Positions 17,442 to 27,211 are shown, counted from the stretch's first letter. The stretch: DNA of 64,000 bases from Pseudomonas fluorescens (GCF_001623525.1 NZ_CP015225.1:1426001-1490000); one strand, 5' to 3'. Program-made: numbers and translations. Notes: a model not told the origin generated them from the sequence alone.

Positions 17442-18758
17442 TTATTCTTCGGTCAACGCAGAGCCGGCTCGGTCGAGCAGCGGTTTGAACAGGTAGTTGA
17501 GCAATGAGCGCTCGCCGGTGCGCACGAACATCTCGGCCGGCATGCCGGGCTTGATCACCAGGCCGTTGAGCTTGTCCATCGCCACGTCGCTGACGCTGCT
17601 GCGCAGGACGTAATACGGCGCGCCAGTCTTCTCATCGAGCATTTGATCGGCAGAAATCAAGCTGACTTCCCCTGGCACCCTTGGCGTGCGGTTCTGGTTG
17701 AAGGCGGTAAACAGGATGTCCACCGGCAAATGCGCGCCGACCTTGTCGATCAGATGCACCGGCAGATGCCCTTCCACTTCCAACCGCGTGCCCTGGGGGA
17801 CGATTTCCAGCAAGGTGTCGCCCTGGCGCACCACGGCGCCCTCGGTGTGCACCCCCAGGTTGACGGCGATGCCATCGGCGGTGGCAAGGATCTCGCTGTG
17901 TTGCAGCTCGAAGCCGGCGGATTTCAGTTGCTCTTGCAGGGTTTCGCTCTTGAGCTGGGCGTCGGCCAACTGGCTGCGCACCTCTTTCTGGTATTCCTCG
18001 TTGTGCTGCTGCAGCTTCAGCCGCGACTCGACGATCCCCTGCTCCACCCGCCCGCTTTCGCCGCTGTTCTGCGCCAGTTCCTGCTGCACTTGCGACAACT
18101 GGCGTTGATAGTCCAGCAAGCGGTTGCGCGGGATATAGCCGTTGTCGGCCAAGGGTTGCAGGTTGCCCAGTTGCAGACGCAGGGATTCGGCCTGGGCGGT
18201 CAGGTCGCTGCGGGCCCGACGCATACCCGCCAATTGCGCCGCCGCCCCCTCGATGTTGGCGCGCAACGCCGCCTGCTCCCGGGCGAAGGCTTCGCGGCGG
18301 CTGCTGAACAGTTGCCGCTGGCCTTCAAGCACCAGGGCCAGGCGTGGATCGGGATCGCGACTCAGCTCAGCCGGGAAACTTACCTGTAACAGGTTGTCCC
18401 GCTCGCTTTGCCAGCGCGCCAGGCTCGCCCAGGTCATCCGGTATTGCGCCTGCAGCGATTGCACATCGGCGGCGGCCTGAGTCTGGTCCAGGCGAAACAG
18501 CGGCTGGCCCTGCTTCACCGCTTCGCCTTCGCGCACCAGGATCCGGCTGACCACACCGCTGCTCATCGACTGCACCGCCTTGCGCTTGCCTGAAACCACC
18601 ACGGTGCCCTGCACGGGGATGCCCTGGTCCAGCGGCGCCAGGCTGGCCCAGGTGAAAAAACTGCCCGCGCCAACGAGCGCCAGTGCCCAGCCCACGCGCG
18701 TGAAAAAGTGGGCGTCGCGCTCCGGCCGCTCAACGTCCTGCGTATGTTCGAGATTCAT
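17442..18758 (-). CDS. aprE: AprE, HlyD-family periplasmic adaptor
   Basis: The 438-residue adaptor links the AprD ABC transporter to AprF. One N-terminal membrane helix (VGWALALVGAGSFFTW) is followed by a split lipoyl domain (GTVVVSGKRKAVQS) and a long helical hairpin. A C-terminal beta domain carries the family-type residues PGMPAEMFVRTGERSLLNYL. ATG 18758 has AAGGAG six bases upstream, the best ribosome site here. ATG 18776 overlaps the aprD stop as ATGA and adds six residues, so the start is uncertain but coupling to aprD is clear. Confidence 0.93.
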   Translation of the reverse strand: MNLEHTQDVERPERDAHFFTRVGWALALVGAGSFFTWASLAPLDQGIPVQGTVVVSGKRKAVQSMSSGVVSRILVREGEAVKQGQPLFRLDQTQAAADVQSLQAQYRMTWASLARWQSERDNLLQVSFPAELSRDPDPRLALVLEGQRQLFSSRREAFAREQAALRANIEGAAAQLAGMRRARSDLTAQAESLRLQLGNLQPLADNGYIPRNRLLDYQRQLSQVQQELAQNSGESGRVEQGIVESRLKLQQHNEEYQKEVRSQLADAQLKSETLQEQLKSAGFELQHSEILATADGIAVNLGVHTEGAVVRQGDTLLEIVPQGTRLEVEGHLPVHLIDKVGAHLPVDILFTAFNQNRTPRVPGEVSLISADQMLDEKTGAPYYVLRSSVSDVAMDKLNGLVIKPGMPAEMFVRTGERSLLNYLFKPLLDRAGSALTEE

Positions 18759-18772
18759 GTCGAGCTCCTTGC

Positions 18773-20572
18773 TCATGCGCCACCGGGTTTGCTGGCGGCC
18801 TGGTACTGGCGACTCATGCTCAGTCCGGTGGGGGCCACCTGGGGACTGTTCGGCGGTGAGCTGCGTGGCGCGTTGTCCTGTGAACTCGACTGGCCGGAAA
18901 GCGCGCGCAACACTTGCTGGCTTGGGCCGAAGGCTTGTAGCCGGCCTTCGTCGAGCACCAGCAACTTGTCGGCCTGGGCCAGTGCCGAGGAACGATGAGT
19001 GACCAGCACGACACTGGTGCCCTGGGCCTTCATCTGGGCGATGGCACTGGCGAGCGCCGCTTCGCCAACCGTGTCGAGGTTGGAGTTGGGTTCATCGAGC
19101 ACCACCAGGCTCGGCCGGTCGTACATCGCCCGGGCCAGCGCAACCCGTTGTTTCTGTCCGCCGGACAAACCACCGCCGTCCTCCCCCAGCACCGTGTCAT
19201 AGCCCTGGGGCAGGCGCAGGATCAGCTCATGGACCCCAGCCTGCTGCGCGGCGGCGACGACCTTTTGCGGATCGGCTTGGCGAAACCGGGCGATGTTCTC
19301 GGCGATGCTGCCGCAAAACAGCTCGATGTCTTGTGGCAAATAGCCGATGTGCGGGCCGAGTTGCTCGCGATTCCAACGATGAATATCGGCCCCGTCGAGG
19401 CGCACCGTACCCGCCAGGGTCGGCCACACGCCCACCAGCACCCGGGCCAGGGTGGACTTGCCGGAACCGGACGCCCCCAGCACACCCAGCACTTCCCCCG
19501 CGGCCAGGCTGAAGCTGACCTGCTGCAGCGTCGCGTTGCGTTGCCCTGGCGGCCCGGCGCTGACGTGTTCGAAACTCACCTGGCCCTCAGGCGCAGGCAG
19601 CGTCATGCCGTCGTCCTGGGGCGCAAACGCTTGCAACAGCGCGTCGAGACGCCGGTAAGCCAACTTGGCGCCGCTCCACTGCTTCCACACGGCGATCAAC
19701 TGGTCGATAGGGCTCAATACCCGGCCCATCAGGATCGAGCCGGCAATCATCATTCCGGCGGTCATGTCGCCCTTGATCACTAGCAGTGCGCCCAAACCCA
19801 GCACCAGCGACTGCAGGCACAGGCGCAGGGTCTTGCTCAAGGAGCTGATGACCGCGCCGGTGTCGCTGGCCTGGTTCTGCAGGCCGAGAAACCGTGAGTG
19901 CACGGCGAACCAGCGGCTGCGTAGCGCGCCGAGCATGCCCATGGCCTGGATCGTCTCGGCGTTGTGCAAATGGCTGGTGGCCAGTTGACTGGATTGTTGC
20001 GAGTAGACGCTGGCCTGCCCCAAGGCCTTTTTGGTCATGGCCTCGTTCAGGCAGGCCAAACCGATCAGCAGCAGCGTGCCGACGGAGGCAAACACGCCGA
20101 GCCACACGTTGAACAGGTAGATCACCAGCAAATAGATGGGAAACCACGGTGCGTCGAAGAAAGCGAACAGCGCCGGCCCGGTGAGGAATTGGCGAATATG
20201 CGTGAGGTCGCCCAGGGATTGCCCGGCGTTGCCTTCGCCCTGGCGCAGATTGCGCTCGAACGCGGCCTTGTACACCTGGAGATTGAAGCGTCTTTCCAAC
20301 TGGCTGCCGATGCGGATGACCACGAAGCTGCGGACCATTTCCAGCAGCCCGATGAATACGAAGAAGCCGACGACCATCAATGACAACATCGCCAGCGTGG
20401 TCTCGTTCTGTGATGACAACCCGCGGTCATACACTTGGAGCATATAAATCGAAGGTGCGAGCATCAGGACATTGATCAGCGCGGTAAAACATCCAACACT
20501 GATCAAAATATTTTTATAATCGCCCAGCGCTTTAAACAGCGGCGCCGCAGCAGCGCTCCTTAGCCTATTCAT
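18773..20572 (-). CDS. aprD: AprD, type I secretion ABC transporter (permease/ATPase)
   Basis: The 599-residue inner-membrane protein fuses a six-helix transmembrane domain (about 20-310) to an ABC ATPase. Walker A is GASGSGKST, the signature is LSGGQKQRVALARA and Walker B is LVVLDEPNSNLD, with the switch His in VLVTHR. There is no N-terminal C39 peptidase domain, as expected for exporters of proteins with C-terminal signals. It powers export of AprA and probably the lipase. The Ser/Pro-rich tail after the ATPase (SSQDNAPRSSPPNSP) is not conserved in type. It is the first exporter gene, 139 bases after inh. Confidence 0.95.
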   Translation of the reverse strand: MNRLRSAAAAPLFKALGDYKNILISVGCFTALINVLMLAPSIYMLQVYDRGLSSQNETTLAMLSLMVVGFFVFIGLLEMVRSFVVIRIGSQLERRFNLQVYKAAFERNLRQGEGNAGQSLGDLTHIRQFLTGPALFAFFDAPWFPIYLLVIYLFNVWLGVFASVGTLLLIGLACLNEAMTKKALGQASVYSQQSSQLATSHLHNAETIQAMGMLGALRSRWFAVHSRFLGLQNQASDTGAVISSLSKTLRLCLQSLVLGLGALLVIKGDMTAGMMIAGSILMGRVLSPIDQLIAVWKQWSGAKLAYRRLDALLQAFAPQDDGMTLPAPEGQVSFEHVSAGPPGQRNATLQQVSFSLAAGEVLGVLGASGSGKSTLARVLVGVWPTLAGTVRLDGADIHRWNREQLGPHIGYLPQDIELFCGSIAENIARFRQADPQKVVAAAQQAGVHELILRLPQGYDTVLGEDGGGLSGGQKQRVALARAMYDRPSLVVLDEPNSNLDTVGEAALASAIAQMKAQGTSVVLVTHRSSALAQADKLLVLDEGRLQAFGPSQQVLRALSGQSSSQDNAPRSSPPNSPQVAPTGLSMSRQYQAASKPGGA

Positions 20573-20711
20573 GATCTTCCTTGTTGTTGGCTTCGCCAGC
20601 GAACTGGCCGTTATTCAACTTGCCAATCTTTATTTTTCGATTCGGCCGACATCGAAAAGCACGCCTGTTCAAACAAGCGCACTTCGTTCAAGACTCAACT
20701 GTACTCATTCG

Positions 20712-21149
20712 TTAATGAGCACTCTGGGACTTGTTTCGTTCAAGCCTGAGTATCAAACCGGACTTCAACGTCATTTGATAATAGTCTCCCTGACGCAGGC
20801 CCAAGTGTGTCCTGGAGTCTTGTTTGCCAATCAGGGAAAGTCCGTCGGGTTCAGTGAACCAACGAACCGGCTCATCCCCCAGCCATTGGCCCAGGCAATC
20901 GGTTTGCCCGCCCAGGGTCTGATCCGCCTTGAGTTCGACGAGGCAACTGTTGGACGGTTTGTCCTGCATCGCCTGGGTTTGCGCGTTGTCCTGCGGGCTC
21001 GACAAAACAGCCTGCCACTGACCGGCCAACTGCGAGGGTTCTGCTAACAACAGGCTGCGCGCCATGGCGGCTTCTCCACAAAACATCATCAGCGTAGCGA
21101 GCAACCCGGCGGTTGCTCGAACGCTACTGGACATGAATTTTCTACGCAT
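20712..21149 (-). CDS. inh: Inh/AprI, periplasmic inhibitor of the alkaline protease
   Basis: The 145-residue precursor has a signal peptide (SSSVRATAGLLATLMMFC ending EAAMA). The mature lipocalin-like barrel starts RSLLLAEPSQLAGQW, where the N-terminal strand plugs the serralysin active site. Two Cys (NSCLVEL and QTDCLGQW) can form the conserved disulfide. It protects the cell from AprA that fails to be exported. The start at 21149 follows CCAGGA by eight bases; ATG 21158 and 21134 are alternatives. It lies directly after aprA. Confidence 0.9.
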   Translation of the reverse strand: MRRKFMSSSVRATAGLLATLMMFCGEAAMARSLLLAEPSQLAGQWQAVLSSPQDNAQTQAMQDKPSNSCLVELKADQTLGGQTDCLGQWLGDEPVRWFTEPDGLSLIGKQDSRTHLGLRQGDYYQMTLKSGLILRLERNKSQSAH

Positions 21150-21205
21150 TTTTTTCATCCTGGCCGGGGTCCCGCAGGAGCAGCCGCCCCTACGGGACAG
21201 GGACA

Positions 21206-22663
21206 TCAGGCCACGATATCCGAGACCGCAGCCTGGCCAACGGTGCTGACCAGGAAGTCAGCCACGCCGTGCCCGGAGAAGTCCACCGACAGCAGGCTGT
21301 TGCCACCCGATGTCGACAACACCGCATCGCCCGCCGCACCGGTGAACGCGCTCACGAAGTGCAGGCCCGCGCCCTTGGTGATACCGGTCAGGTCGATCTT
21401 GTCCAGGCCGCTGACGAAATCGAGGATCTGGTCCGTCGCTCCAGGCCGCGAATCGGAACTGGCGGCGAACACGAACGTGTCCGACCCCGAGCCCCCCCAG
21501 AGTTTGTCTGCGCCGCCGGCCCCCCAAAGGATATCGTTGCCCGCTCCGCCCTTGAGCTCGTTGGCTACCGTGTTGCCGATCAGCAAGTCGCTGCCCGAGC
21601 CGCCGATGGCGTTTTCGATGACGGCACCCTTGGCGATGGAGACGTTGCCTACCATGCCGCCAACATCGGAGAACGAGGCGTCATTGAGGTTGATTTTCTG
21701 GTTCTGGGTGAAACCGGAGAAATCCAGGGTATCGCGGCCACCTGCGTCCCATACCGAAAACACCACTTTGTCCGACGACGATGACGCACTGAGAAAATCG
21801 CGACCGGTATTGGAGTTGAAACCGTAGGTCGAATCGCCGGTACGGGTCGTGGTGTTGGCACCGTAGAGCTTCTGGATGGCCGCGATGTCATCCATCAGCG
21901 GACCGGAGGCGTAGGCTTCGACGCCGCCCTTGCTGAAGTTCTGGTCGGTATTGCTTTCGCTCCAGTAGCTCATGACGCTGTAGCCACGGGTGTCCTGGCC
22001 ATAAGTGGCGTCATCGTAGGTCGGGCTGCCTTCGCCAGCGTTGTAGTCACCCGGGTGGGCCAGGCCGAGGGTGTGACCGATTTCGTGGGTCAGGGTCTGG
22101 CGGCCGTAGTTGTTCAGGTCCGGGTTCTTGTTCTGGGTGTAGCTGCTGTTGATCAGGTACCAGGAGGTCCCGTCATAGCCGGCCCCCGTCCCTGGCAGAT
22201 AAGCAAACGCCGCCGCGCCATCCTGGCCGCTGCTGTAGTTGCCGAAGGTCATGTGAGCGTCGCCGCCGCTGGCTTTTTCGGTGAAGGTGACATTGGCCAC
22301 GTCCGCCCAGGATTGCATGGCCAGGGCGGCCTGGCCTTTCTGCTGCGCACTGAACTGGCTGAAGCCGCTGATCCCATGCTTGTTCATGGTGCTGGAAGAG
22401 GCGGAAGTCAGGAAAGTGTAGGTCAGCTCGATCTTGCCGCTGCCGTCCCGGTCCTGGTAAGCCGCGCCGTCGCGCAGCAACTGAGTGGCCGCTTCGTCGA
22501 CAGAGTACGACGGTTTGCCGTTGACGGTCAGGTTACCGCCCCGGTCGTATTGGTGGCTGAAACTATTGATCTGGTTGAACGCATTACTGGCAGCCGCCAA
22601 TGATTGCGGCGCCCAGAGGAGTTGTTCGGCAGAATCAATAGCGCTGCTTTTGACTTTCGACAT
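21206..22663 (-). CDS. aprA: AprA/AprX, serralysin-type alkaline metalloprotease
   Basis: The 485-residue enzyme is the secreted zinc protease of the cluster. The zinc site is [12 protein letters not shown] with His193, Glu194, His197 and His203, and the Met-turn is SVMSYW near 229-234 with the Tyr ligand. The C-terminal beta-roll has RTX repeats ([30 protein letters not shown]), and the chain ends in DIVA, the usual hydrophobic export signal. The N-terminal 15-20 residues are a propeptide, not a signal peptide. ATG 22663 has AAGGAAG seven bases upstream. It is the first gene of the minus-strand series aprA-inh-aprDEF-protease-lipase and is probably driven from the 341-base gap upstream. Confidence 0.96.
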   Translation of the reverse strand: MSKVKSSAIDSAEQLLWAPQSLAAASNAFNQINSFSHQYDRGGNLTVNGKPSYSVDEAATQLLRDGAAYQDRDGSGKIELTYTFLTSASSSTMNKHGISGFSQFSAQQKGQAALAMQSWADVANVTFTEKASGGDAHMTFGNYSSGQDGAAAFAYLPGTGAGYDGTSWYLINSSYTQNKNPDLNNYGRQTLTHEIGHTLGLAHPGDYNAGEGSPTYDDATYGQDTRGYSVMSYWSESNTDQNFSKGGVEAYASGPLMDDIAAIQKLYGANTTTRTGDSTYGFNSNTGRDFLSASSSSDKVVFSVWDAGGRDTLDFSGFTQNQKINLNDASFSDVGGMVGNVSIAKGAVIENAIGGSGSDLLIGNTVANELKGGAGNDILWGAGGADKLWGGSGSDTFVFAASSDSRPGATDQILDFVSGLDKIDLTGITKGAGLHFVSAFTGAAGDAVLSTSGGNSLLSVDFSGHGVADFLVSTVGQAAVSDIVA

Positions 22664-23004
22664 AAACACACTTCCTTGTTTGCAAATGGAACAGTTTTAG
22701 TCAGACAGACAATCTCTGGCGAGATCGTCCTATCACTCGCCCAATGAGGACGTAAGAAACCTGACACAATTGGAAATCAAACGTCTAGCAATTTTTTTTC
22801 GTTCAATTTCACGCCCTGCCCGTAACGCCCATAAACAATAGGGTTCTGCCTCGCTAGTACCCCAACTAAACCACCCGAGTTGCGGATTGTCGGACAAAAA
22901 ACTATTTAAATATTAAATATCGATAACTAGCAATTTGCGTACGGCGTCGCACTTTCGCCAACTAAGTGCCAGCGAAATGCTATTAACGAATATCTACTAA
23001 ATCT
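22664..23004. promoter_or_regulatory. AT-rich 341-base gap upstream of aprA
   Basis: The gap between aprA and the LysR gene, both on the minus strand, is AT-rich from about 22745 to 22990 with several A/T runs (ATTTTTTTTCG, ATTTAAATATTAAATATCG). It must contain the promoter of the apr cluster. I cannot place a sigma-factor site or regulator box with confidence. No gene is seen in it. Confidence 0.5.
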
Positions 23005-23901
23005 CTACGGTTTACGTGCACACACTTCCCGCAGACAACTTCGAAGCCAACGATGCACAGGATCGGCGTCCATCCGCGGATGCCAGAGCATGGCGATCGT
23101 GAACCCAGGTACGGAAAACGGCAGCGTAAAACTGTGCAGGCCGACCCGCAGGCTCGCGGTGTAGCGTTCGGGCACGCTGGCGATCAGGTCACTGGAGCGG
23201 GCCAGTCCCAGCGCCGAGGAAAAGCCTGGCACCGTGGTGACGATTTCGCGGGACAGATTCAGAGCCGCAAGGGCCTGGTCGATGAGGCCATGATCCAGGC
23301 CGCGCATCGACACACCGACATGCCCGCCTGCGGCATAACCGGCGGCGCTCACCGTTGCCTGGCTCAGCGGGTGTCCCGCGCGCACAACGCCAATCAAGCG
23401 GTCGCTGAACAACGCCTGGGTTCGTAGTTCCGGGCTGGTGTCCTTGTCCACGACGGCGGTCTCCAAGTCCACGGTGCCTTCGCGAAGCGTCGTGCTGTCC
23501 CGGTCGGTCTTTTCCACAAAGCGCAGGCGCACGCCGGGCGCTTGCTCGTGGATGCGAGTGATCAGGTCGATGGCAAAGTTTTCCACGAACCCTTCTCGGG
23601 TGCGCAACGTGAAGGTTCGGCTCAAGCGCCCAAGATCCGGGGTCGTCACTGGCCGCAGCACCGCCTGGGCCTGCTGCACCAAATGGCTGACCTGTTCGCG
23701 CAACTCCAGCGCACGAGGTGTCGGCACCAACCCTCGCCCGGCCCGAACCAACAGCGGGTCACCGGTGGTTTCACGCAACCGTGCCAGTGCCCGGCTCATG
23801 GCCGACGGGCTGAGCTGCAAGCGCCGGGCGGCCCGGGCCACGCTGCCTTCCGAGAGCAGCACATCAAGGGTGACGAGCAGATTGAGGTCAGGCGAGGACA
23901 T
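23005..23901 (-). CDS. LysR-family transcriptional regulator
   Basis: The 298-residue protein starts at MSSPDLNLLVTLDVLL with a winged helix-turn-helix (SVARAARRLQLSPSAMSRALARLRE). A two-lobed LysR effector domain follows from about residue 90. The N-terminus resembles the NodD/SyrM-like subgroup (Asp-Leu-Asn-Leu-Leu). It is divergent from the MFS transporter with 132 bases between the starts, the classical layout of a LysR regulator controlling its neighbour. Regulation of the transporter is inferred. The longer frame lacks a ribosome site. Confidence 0.9.
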   Translation of the reverse strand: MSSPDLNLLVTLDVLLSEGSVARAARRLQLSPSAMSRALARLRETTGDPLLVRAGRGLVPTPRALELREQVSHLVQQAQAVLRPVTTPDLGRLSRTFTLRTREGFVENFAIDLITRIHEQAPGVRLRFVEKTDRDSTTLREGTVDLETAVVDKDTSPELRTQALFSDRLIGVVRAGHPLSQATVSAAGYAAGGHVGVSMRGLDHGLIDQALAALNLSREIVTTVPGFSSALGLARSSDLIASVPERYTASLRVGLHSFTLPFSVPGFTIAMLWHPRMDADPVHRWLRSCLREVCARKP

Positions 23902-24033
23902 GGCGGTATCTCGATTTGAACAGATGGCGTTTGCTGCAGCTATAACGTGCAAATGCTGCGTCTTCCGCCATGTTATGCCCAGGCGTAACGTTCTGACAGC
24001 TCCGTTTCGAGCGCCACGGATACAGGTGACACG

Positions 24034-25497
24034 ATGAAACCCGTCAACACGCAACAAAACCGGCCGGCAACCGCGCCCGCACACCGGCTCTTTTCACCTC
24101 GCTGGGCCCTGGCCAGCCTTGCGCTCTCGACGCTGCTGGCCTCCCTTGGCGCCAGTGTGGCTGCGGTGGCACTGCCGACGCTGGCCGAGGCGCTCGGGGC
24201 CTCTTTCCAGCAGGTCCAATGGGTGGTGCTGGCCTATCTGCTGGCAATCACCACGCTGATTGTCAGTGTCGGCCGCTTGGGAGACCTGATGGGCCGGCGC
24301 AAGCTGCTATTGGCCGGTATCGCCCTGTTCACCTTGGCATCAGCGGTATGCGGCCTGGCGCCCTCGCTTTGGCTGCTGGTCGCCGGTCGGGCGCTGCAAG
24401 GCCTGGGGGCCGCCATCATGATGGCGCTGACCCTGGCGCTGGTGGGCGAAACGGTCGACCAGGAAAAAACCGGCAGCGCCATGGGGCTACTGGCAACGCT
24501 GTCGGCAGTGGGCACAGCCCTCGGACCGTCCTTTGGCGGCATGCTGATCAGCGGGTTCGGTTGGCCGGCCTTGTTCCTGGTCAACATCCCTCTGGGCCTG
24601 TTGACGCTAGGGCTGGCGTGGTATTCGCTACCGGTGCGTGAAGTGCCGCCGAAGCCCGAAGGAACCCGCTTCGATGTAACCGGTACCTTGCTGTTGGCAG
24701 TGACGCTCGCCACCTATGCCTTGTCCATGACTTCCGGACGCGGGAGCTTTGGCGGATTGAATCTTGCGCTGCTGCTGATCGCCCTCGTGGGCGGCGGGCT
24801 ATTCATTCGGGCCCAGTCCCGGGCCGTATCGCCGTTGATTCCCTTGAAAGTGTTCCGCGACAGATCATTGGTATCAGGCCTGGTGACGAGCGCCCTGGTT
24901 GCGACGGTCATGATGGCGACGCTGCTGGTCGGGCCTTTTTACTTGTCCATCACCCTCGCACTGCCGGCGGCCTTCGTGGGACTGGCCCTGGCCGTAGGCC
25001 CATCTGTTGCGGCGCTGGCCGGAGTACCTGCCGGGCGCCTGGTGGATCGCTTCGGCGTGCACCCCATGCGAGTCGCCGGCCTGGCGAACATGGTGCTCGG
25101 CTGCCTGATGCTATCACTGGTTCCCCCTACCCTTGGCACCGTCGGCTACCTCGCGGCTATCGTGGTGACGACCCTTGGCTATGCGTTCTTCCAGACGGCC
25201 AACAACACGGCAGTCATGGCCGATGTAGCAGCCCAGAGGCGAGGCGTCATCGCCGGGCTGCTCAACTTGTCGCGCAACCTGGGTTTTTTCACCGGAGCCT
25301 CCGTGCTCGGCGCGGTGTTTGCAGCCGCGGCGGCGACGAATGACATTACCGGTGCCAGCCCCGCGGCTGTGACGAACGGTCTGCACATGACCTTCGCCGT
25401 CGCCCTGGCGATGGTGATCCTGGCCCTGTTCATCGCCTGGAAAAGCCGCGTGCCAGAGCCATTGCCCAAGCCTCGGGACAACCCCAGCCAAGCGTGA
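24034..25497 (+). CDS. MFS drug-type transporter (DHA2-like)
   Basis: The 487-residue protein has about 14 membrane helices. Motif A-like GRLGDLMGRRKLLL lies in the loop after helix 2 and the antiporter motif C-like GTALGPSFGGMLI in helix 5, both typical of proton-coupled drug exporters. AGGTGA lies five bases before the ATG. Divergence from a LysR gene suggests inducible efflux of a small toxic compound. The substrate is unknown. A weak hairpin at 25621-25637 lies downstream. Confidence 0.9.
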   Translation: MKPVNTQQNRPATAPAHRLFSPRWALASLALSTLLASLGASVAAVALPTLAEALGASFQQVQWVVLAYLLAITTLIVSVGRLGDLMGRRKLLLAGIALFTLASAVCGLAPSLWLLVAGRALQGLGAAIMMALTLALVGETVDQEKTGSAMGLLATLSAVGTALGPSFGGMLISGFGWPALFLVNIPLGLLTLGLAWYSLPVREVPPKPEGTRFDVTGTLLLAVTLATYALSMTSGRGSFGGLNLALLLIALVGGGLFIRAQSRAVSPLIPLKVFRDRSLVSGLVTSALVATVMMATLLVGPFYLSITLALPAAFVGLALAVGPSVAALAGVPAGRLVDRFGVHPMRVAGLANMVLGCLMLSLVPPTLGTVGYLAAIVVTTLGYAFFQTANNTAVMADVAAQRRGVIAGLLNLSRNLGFFTGASVLGAVFAAAAATNDITGASPAAVTNGLHMTFAVALAMVILALFIAWKSRVPEPLPKPRDNPSQA

Positions 25498-25690
25498 TGG
25501 CATTCTGGGCATTGCCGCTTAAGTCGTGATCCAGATCAAAAAAAGTGAACCAATCGCAAAACGGACTGAAAAAATCCACATGAGCTTCATTTTCAGGTGC
25601 TATTTTTAGTTCTCACTGGTAGAGCCATGATGGCTCTTCCTTCCTGACATGAGCAAAAGGAAGCGCTCGATTGAAGAAGGCGGGCAACAC

Positions 25691-25969
25691 ATGAATAAAG
25701 GATCCTTCAGCAAGGTTACGTTCCCTAATGCTTGCCAGTTAATGCGCTGGCACTTCCATCCCATGGGATTCGAAGCAAGCATGGATGCGCCTGGCAGCAT
25801 GGTTGCCCGGCTGTTTGACCGTGCCAGCGGCGAGACCATGATCGCCATTGCGGGTATCCCCTGCGCGACGGTGATGAATGCCCCGGATGTTGAACGAATA
25901 ATCGAGGCCGTGGAGGCCGAGCTGGAAGCCTTTGTACCACCGGTGGGGTTGCGGCGGTTTGCCTCTTAA
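25691..25969 (+). CDS. DUF1652 family protein
   Basis: The 92-residue protein matches the Pseudomonas DUF1652 pattern: a SKVTFPNACQLMRWHFHPMG start, a middle RLFDRASGETMIAIAGIP strand and an acidic helix RIIEAVEAELEAF. It is small, soluble and of unknown function. The start at 25691 follows GAAGGCGGG; the longer frame adds 14 unconserved residues. A strong terminator follows at 26012. Confidence 0.88.
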   Translation: MNKGSFSKVTFPNACQLMRWHFHPMGFEASMDAPGSMVARLFDRASGETMIAIAGIPCATVMNAPDVERIIEAVEAELEAFVPPVGLRRFAS

Positions 25970-26011
25970 GTCCACTTCATGTGGCAATACCGTTTACCCA
26001 GGCTCCAAAAG

Positions 26012-26050
26012 CGGCACTTCCCTTTTTCCAAGGGTGGTGCCGTTTTTTTT
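26012..26050 (+). terminator. Rho-independent terminator after the DUF1652 gene
   Basis: The stem pairs CGGCAC with GTGCCG and inside it CCCTT with AAGGG, followed by eight T. It lies about 40 bases after the stop at 25969. Confidence 0.88.
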
Positions 26051-26142
26051 GAGAGGGGTTCGGGATTTACTTGCCTTGGTGTGTATATCCGTTGCCGCAG
26101 AAATGGATATCCCCCCAAAAAAATGCACCTAAAAACGGAAAA

Positions 26143-26182
26143 CCAAAAAAAACGGCGCTTTTCATCTCTGAAAAACGCCGTT
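26143..26182 (-). terminator. Rho-independent terminator after the BI-1 gene
   Basis: Reading the minus strand, AACGGCG at 26182-26176 pairs with CGCCGTT at 26157-26151, extended by an inner TTTTC/GAAAA stem, and is followed by eight T. It lies 58 bases past the BI-1 family stop. Confidence 0.85.
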
Positions 26183-26239
26183 GTTTCTAGGTGAACAGCA
26201 TCACGCCAAAGCGGGCTGGTCACCTCATCATCCATGCAA

Positions 26240-26911
26240 TCAGTCGTCGCGACCCATCAGGCCGAACAGCTGCAACAGGCTGACGAACAGGTTGTAGATC
26301 GATACATACAGGCTAATGGTGGCCATGATGTAGTTACGCTCGCCGCCGTGAATGATGGCGCTGGTCTGGTACAGGATGCAGACCGAGGAGAACAGCACGA
26401 AGCCGGCGCTGATCGCCAGTTGCAGGCCGCTGATCTGGAAGAAGAAGCTGGCCAGCGTCGCCCCCAGCAACACGAAGAAACCTGCGGTGATAAAGCCACC
26501 CAGGAAACTCATGTCCTTGCGGGAAATCAGCACGTAGGCCGACAGGCCACCAAATACCAGTGCGGTCATTGCGAAGGCAGAGCTGACCACTTCGGCGCCG
26601 CCCTGCATTTGCAGGTAGCGATTGAGGATCGGGCCGAGCAAAAAGCCCATGAAGCCGGTCAGGGCGAAAGTCGACACCAGGCCCCAGGCCGAATCACGGA
26701 GTTTGTTGGTGAGGAAGAAAAGGCCGTAGAAACCGATCAGCACGACGAAGATGTTCGGGTAACCCACCCGCATCTGTTGTGCGACATAAGCCATCACACC
26801 GCTGAAAGCGAGCGTGAGTGCCAGCAAGCCATAAGTGTTGCGCAGGACGCGGCTAACCTCTAGCTGCTCAGCCTGCACGCTGTTGTTCACTGCGTAATCC
26901 TGTTCGCGCAT
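26240..26911 (-). CDS. Bax inhibitor-1/YccA family membrane protein
   Basis: The 223-residue protein has seven hydrophobic segments and the family's C-terminal pattern around ISLYVSIYNLFVSLLQLFG with a terminal acidic MGRDD. BI-1/YccA proteins are pH-gated calcium-leak channels or modulators of the FtsH protease. ATG 26911 has GGAGGAG eight bases upstream; the longer frame is not supported. It is monocistronic, with its own terminator. Confidence 0.9.
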   Translation of the reverse strand: MREQDYAVNNSVQAEQLEVSRVLRNTYGLLALTLAFSGVMAYVAQQMRVGYPNIFVVLIGFYGLFFLTNKLRDSAWGLVSTFALTGFMGFLLGPILNRYLQMQGGAEVVSSAFAMTALVFGGLSAYVLISRKDMSFLGGFITAGFFVLLGATLASFFFQISGLQLAISAGFVLFSSVCILYQTSAIIHGGERNYIMATISLYVSIYNLFVSLLQLFGLMGRDD

Positions 26912-26988
26912 GGCGACACTCCTCCGGTTTTGAAACATTCAGTGGCAAGGATCATAACAGACGCTCTGTAACAAGCTACGTAGAGAGT

Positions 26989-27016
26989 TTGACAGTGTGT
27001 TTCATTCGGGTATTAT
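26989..27016 (+). promoter_or_regulatory. Sigma-70 promoter of tRNA-Ser
   Basis: TTGACA at 26989 and TATTAT at 27011 are separated by 16 bases. A GC-rich stretch (GGCGCCCGC) follows the -10 box, as at stringently controlled stable-RNA promoters. The tRNA starts about 20 bases downstream. Confidence 0.8.
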
Positions 27017-27036
27017 GGCGCCCGCAACGCAGTACG

Positions 27037-27123
27037 GAGGTGTGGCCGAGTGGTTTAAGGCAACGGTCTTGAAAACCGTCGACTGTAACAGGTCCATGAG
27101 TTCGAATCCCATCGCCTCCGCCA
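27037..27123 (+). tRNA. tRNA-Ser (anticodon TGA)
   Basis: The 87-base gene has acceptor GGAGGTG pairing with CGCCTCC and an encoded CCA. The D-arm is GGCCGAGTGGTTTAAGGC, the anticodon stem ACGGT/ACCGT closes the loop CTTGAAA with anticodon TGA at 27070-27072, and a long class II variable arm and the T-loop TTCGAAT follow. It decodes UCA, UCG and UCU with a modified wobble base. All parts are intact. Confidence 0.97.
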
Positions 27124-27135
27124 TTTTTTAACGTT

Positions 27136-27161
27136 AAAGCCCTGATTATTCAGGGCTTTTT
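27136..27161 (+). terminator. Terminator of tRNA-Ser
   Basis: AAAGCCCTG pairs with CAGGGCTTT across ATTATT and is followed by a T run. It begins 13 bases after the CCA end. Confidence 0.93.
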
Positions 27162-27211
27162 CGTGTCTGGCATTCAGAACGCCAATTGCAGCTTCGACAT
27201 TGGACACAGCT

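Noticed and set aside
16081..17496. 471-codon plus-strand frame over aprF
   Set aside because: Antisense shadow; composition is His/Val/Leu-rich without a fold pattern.
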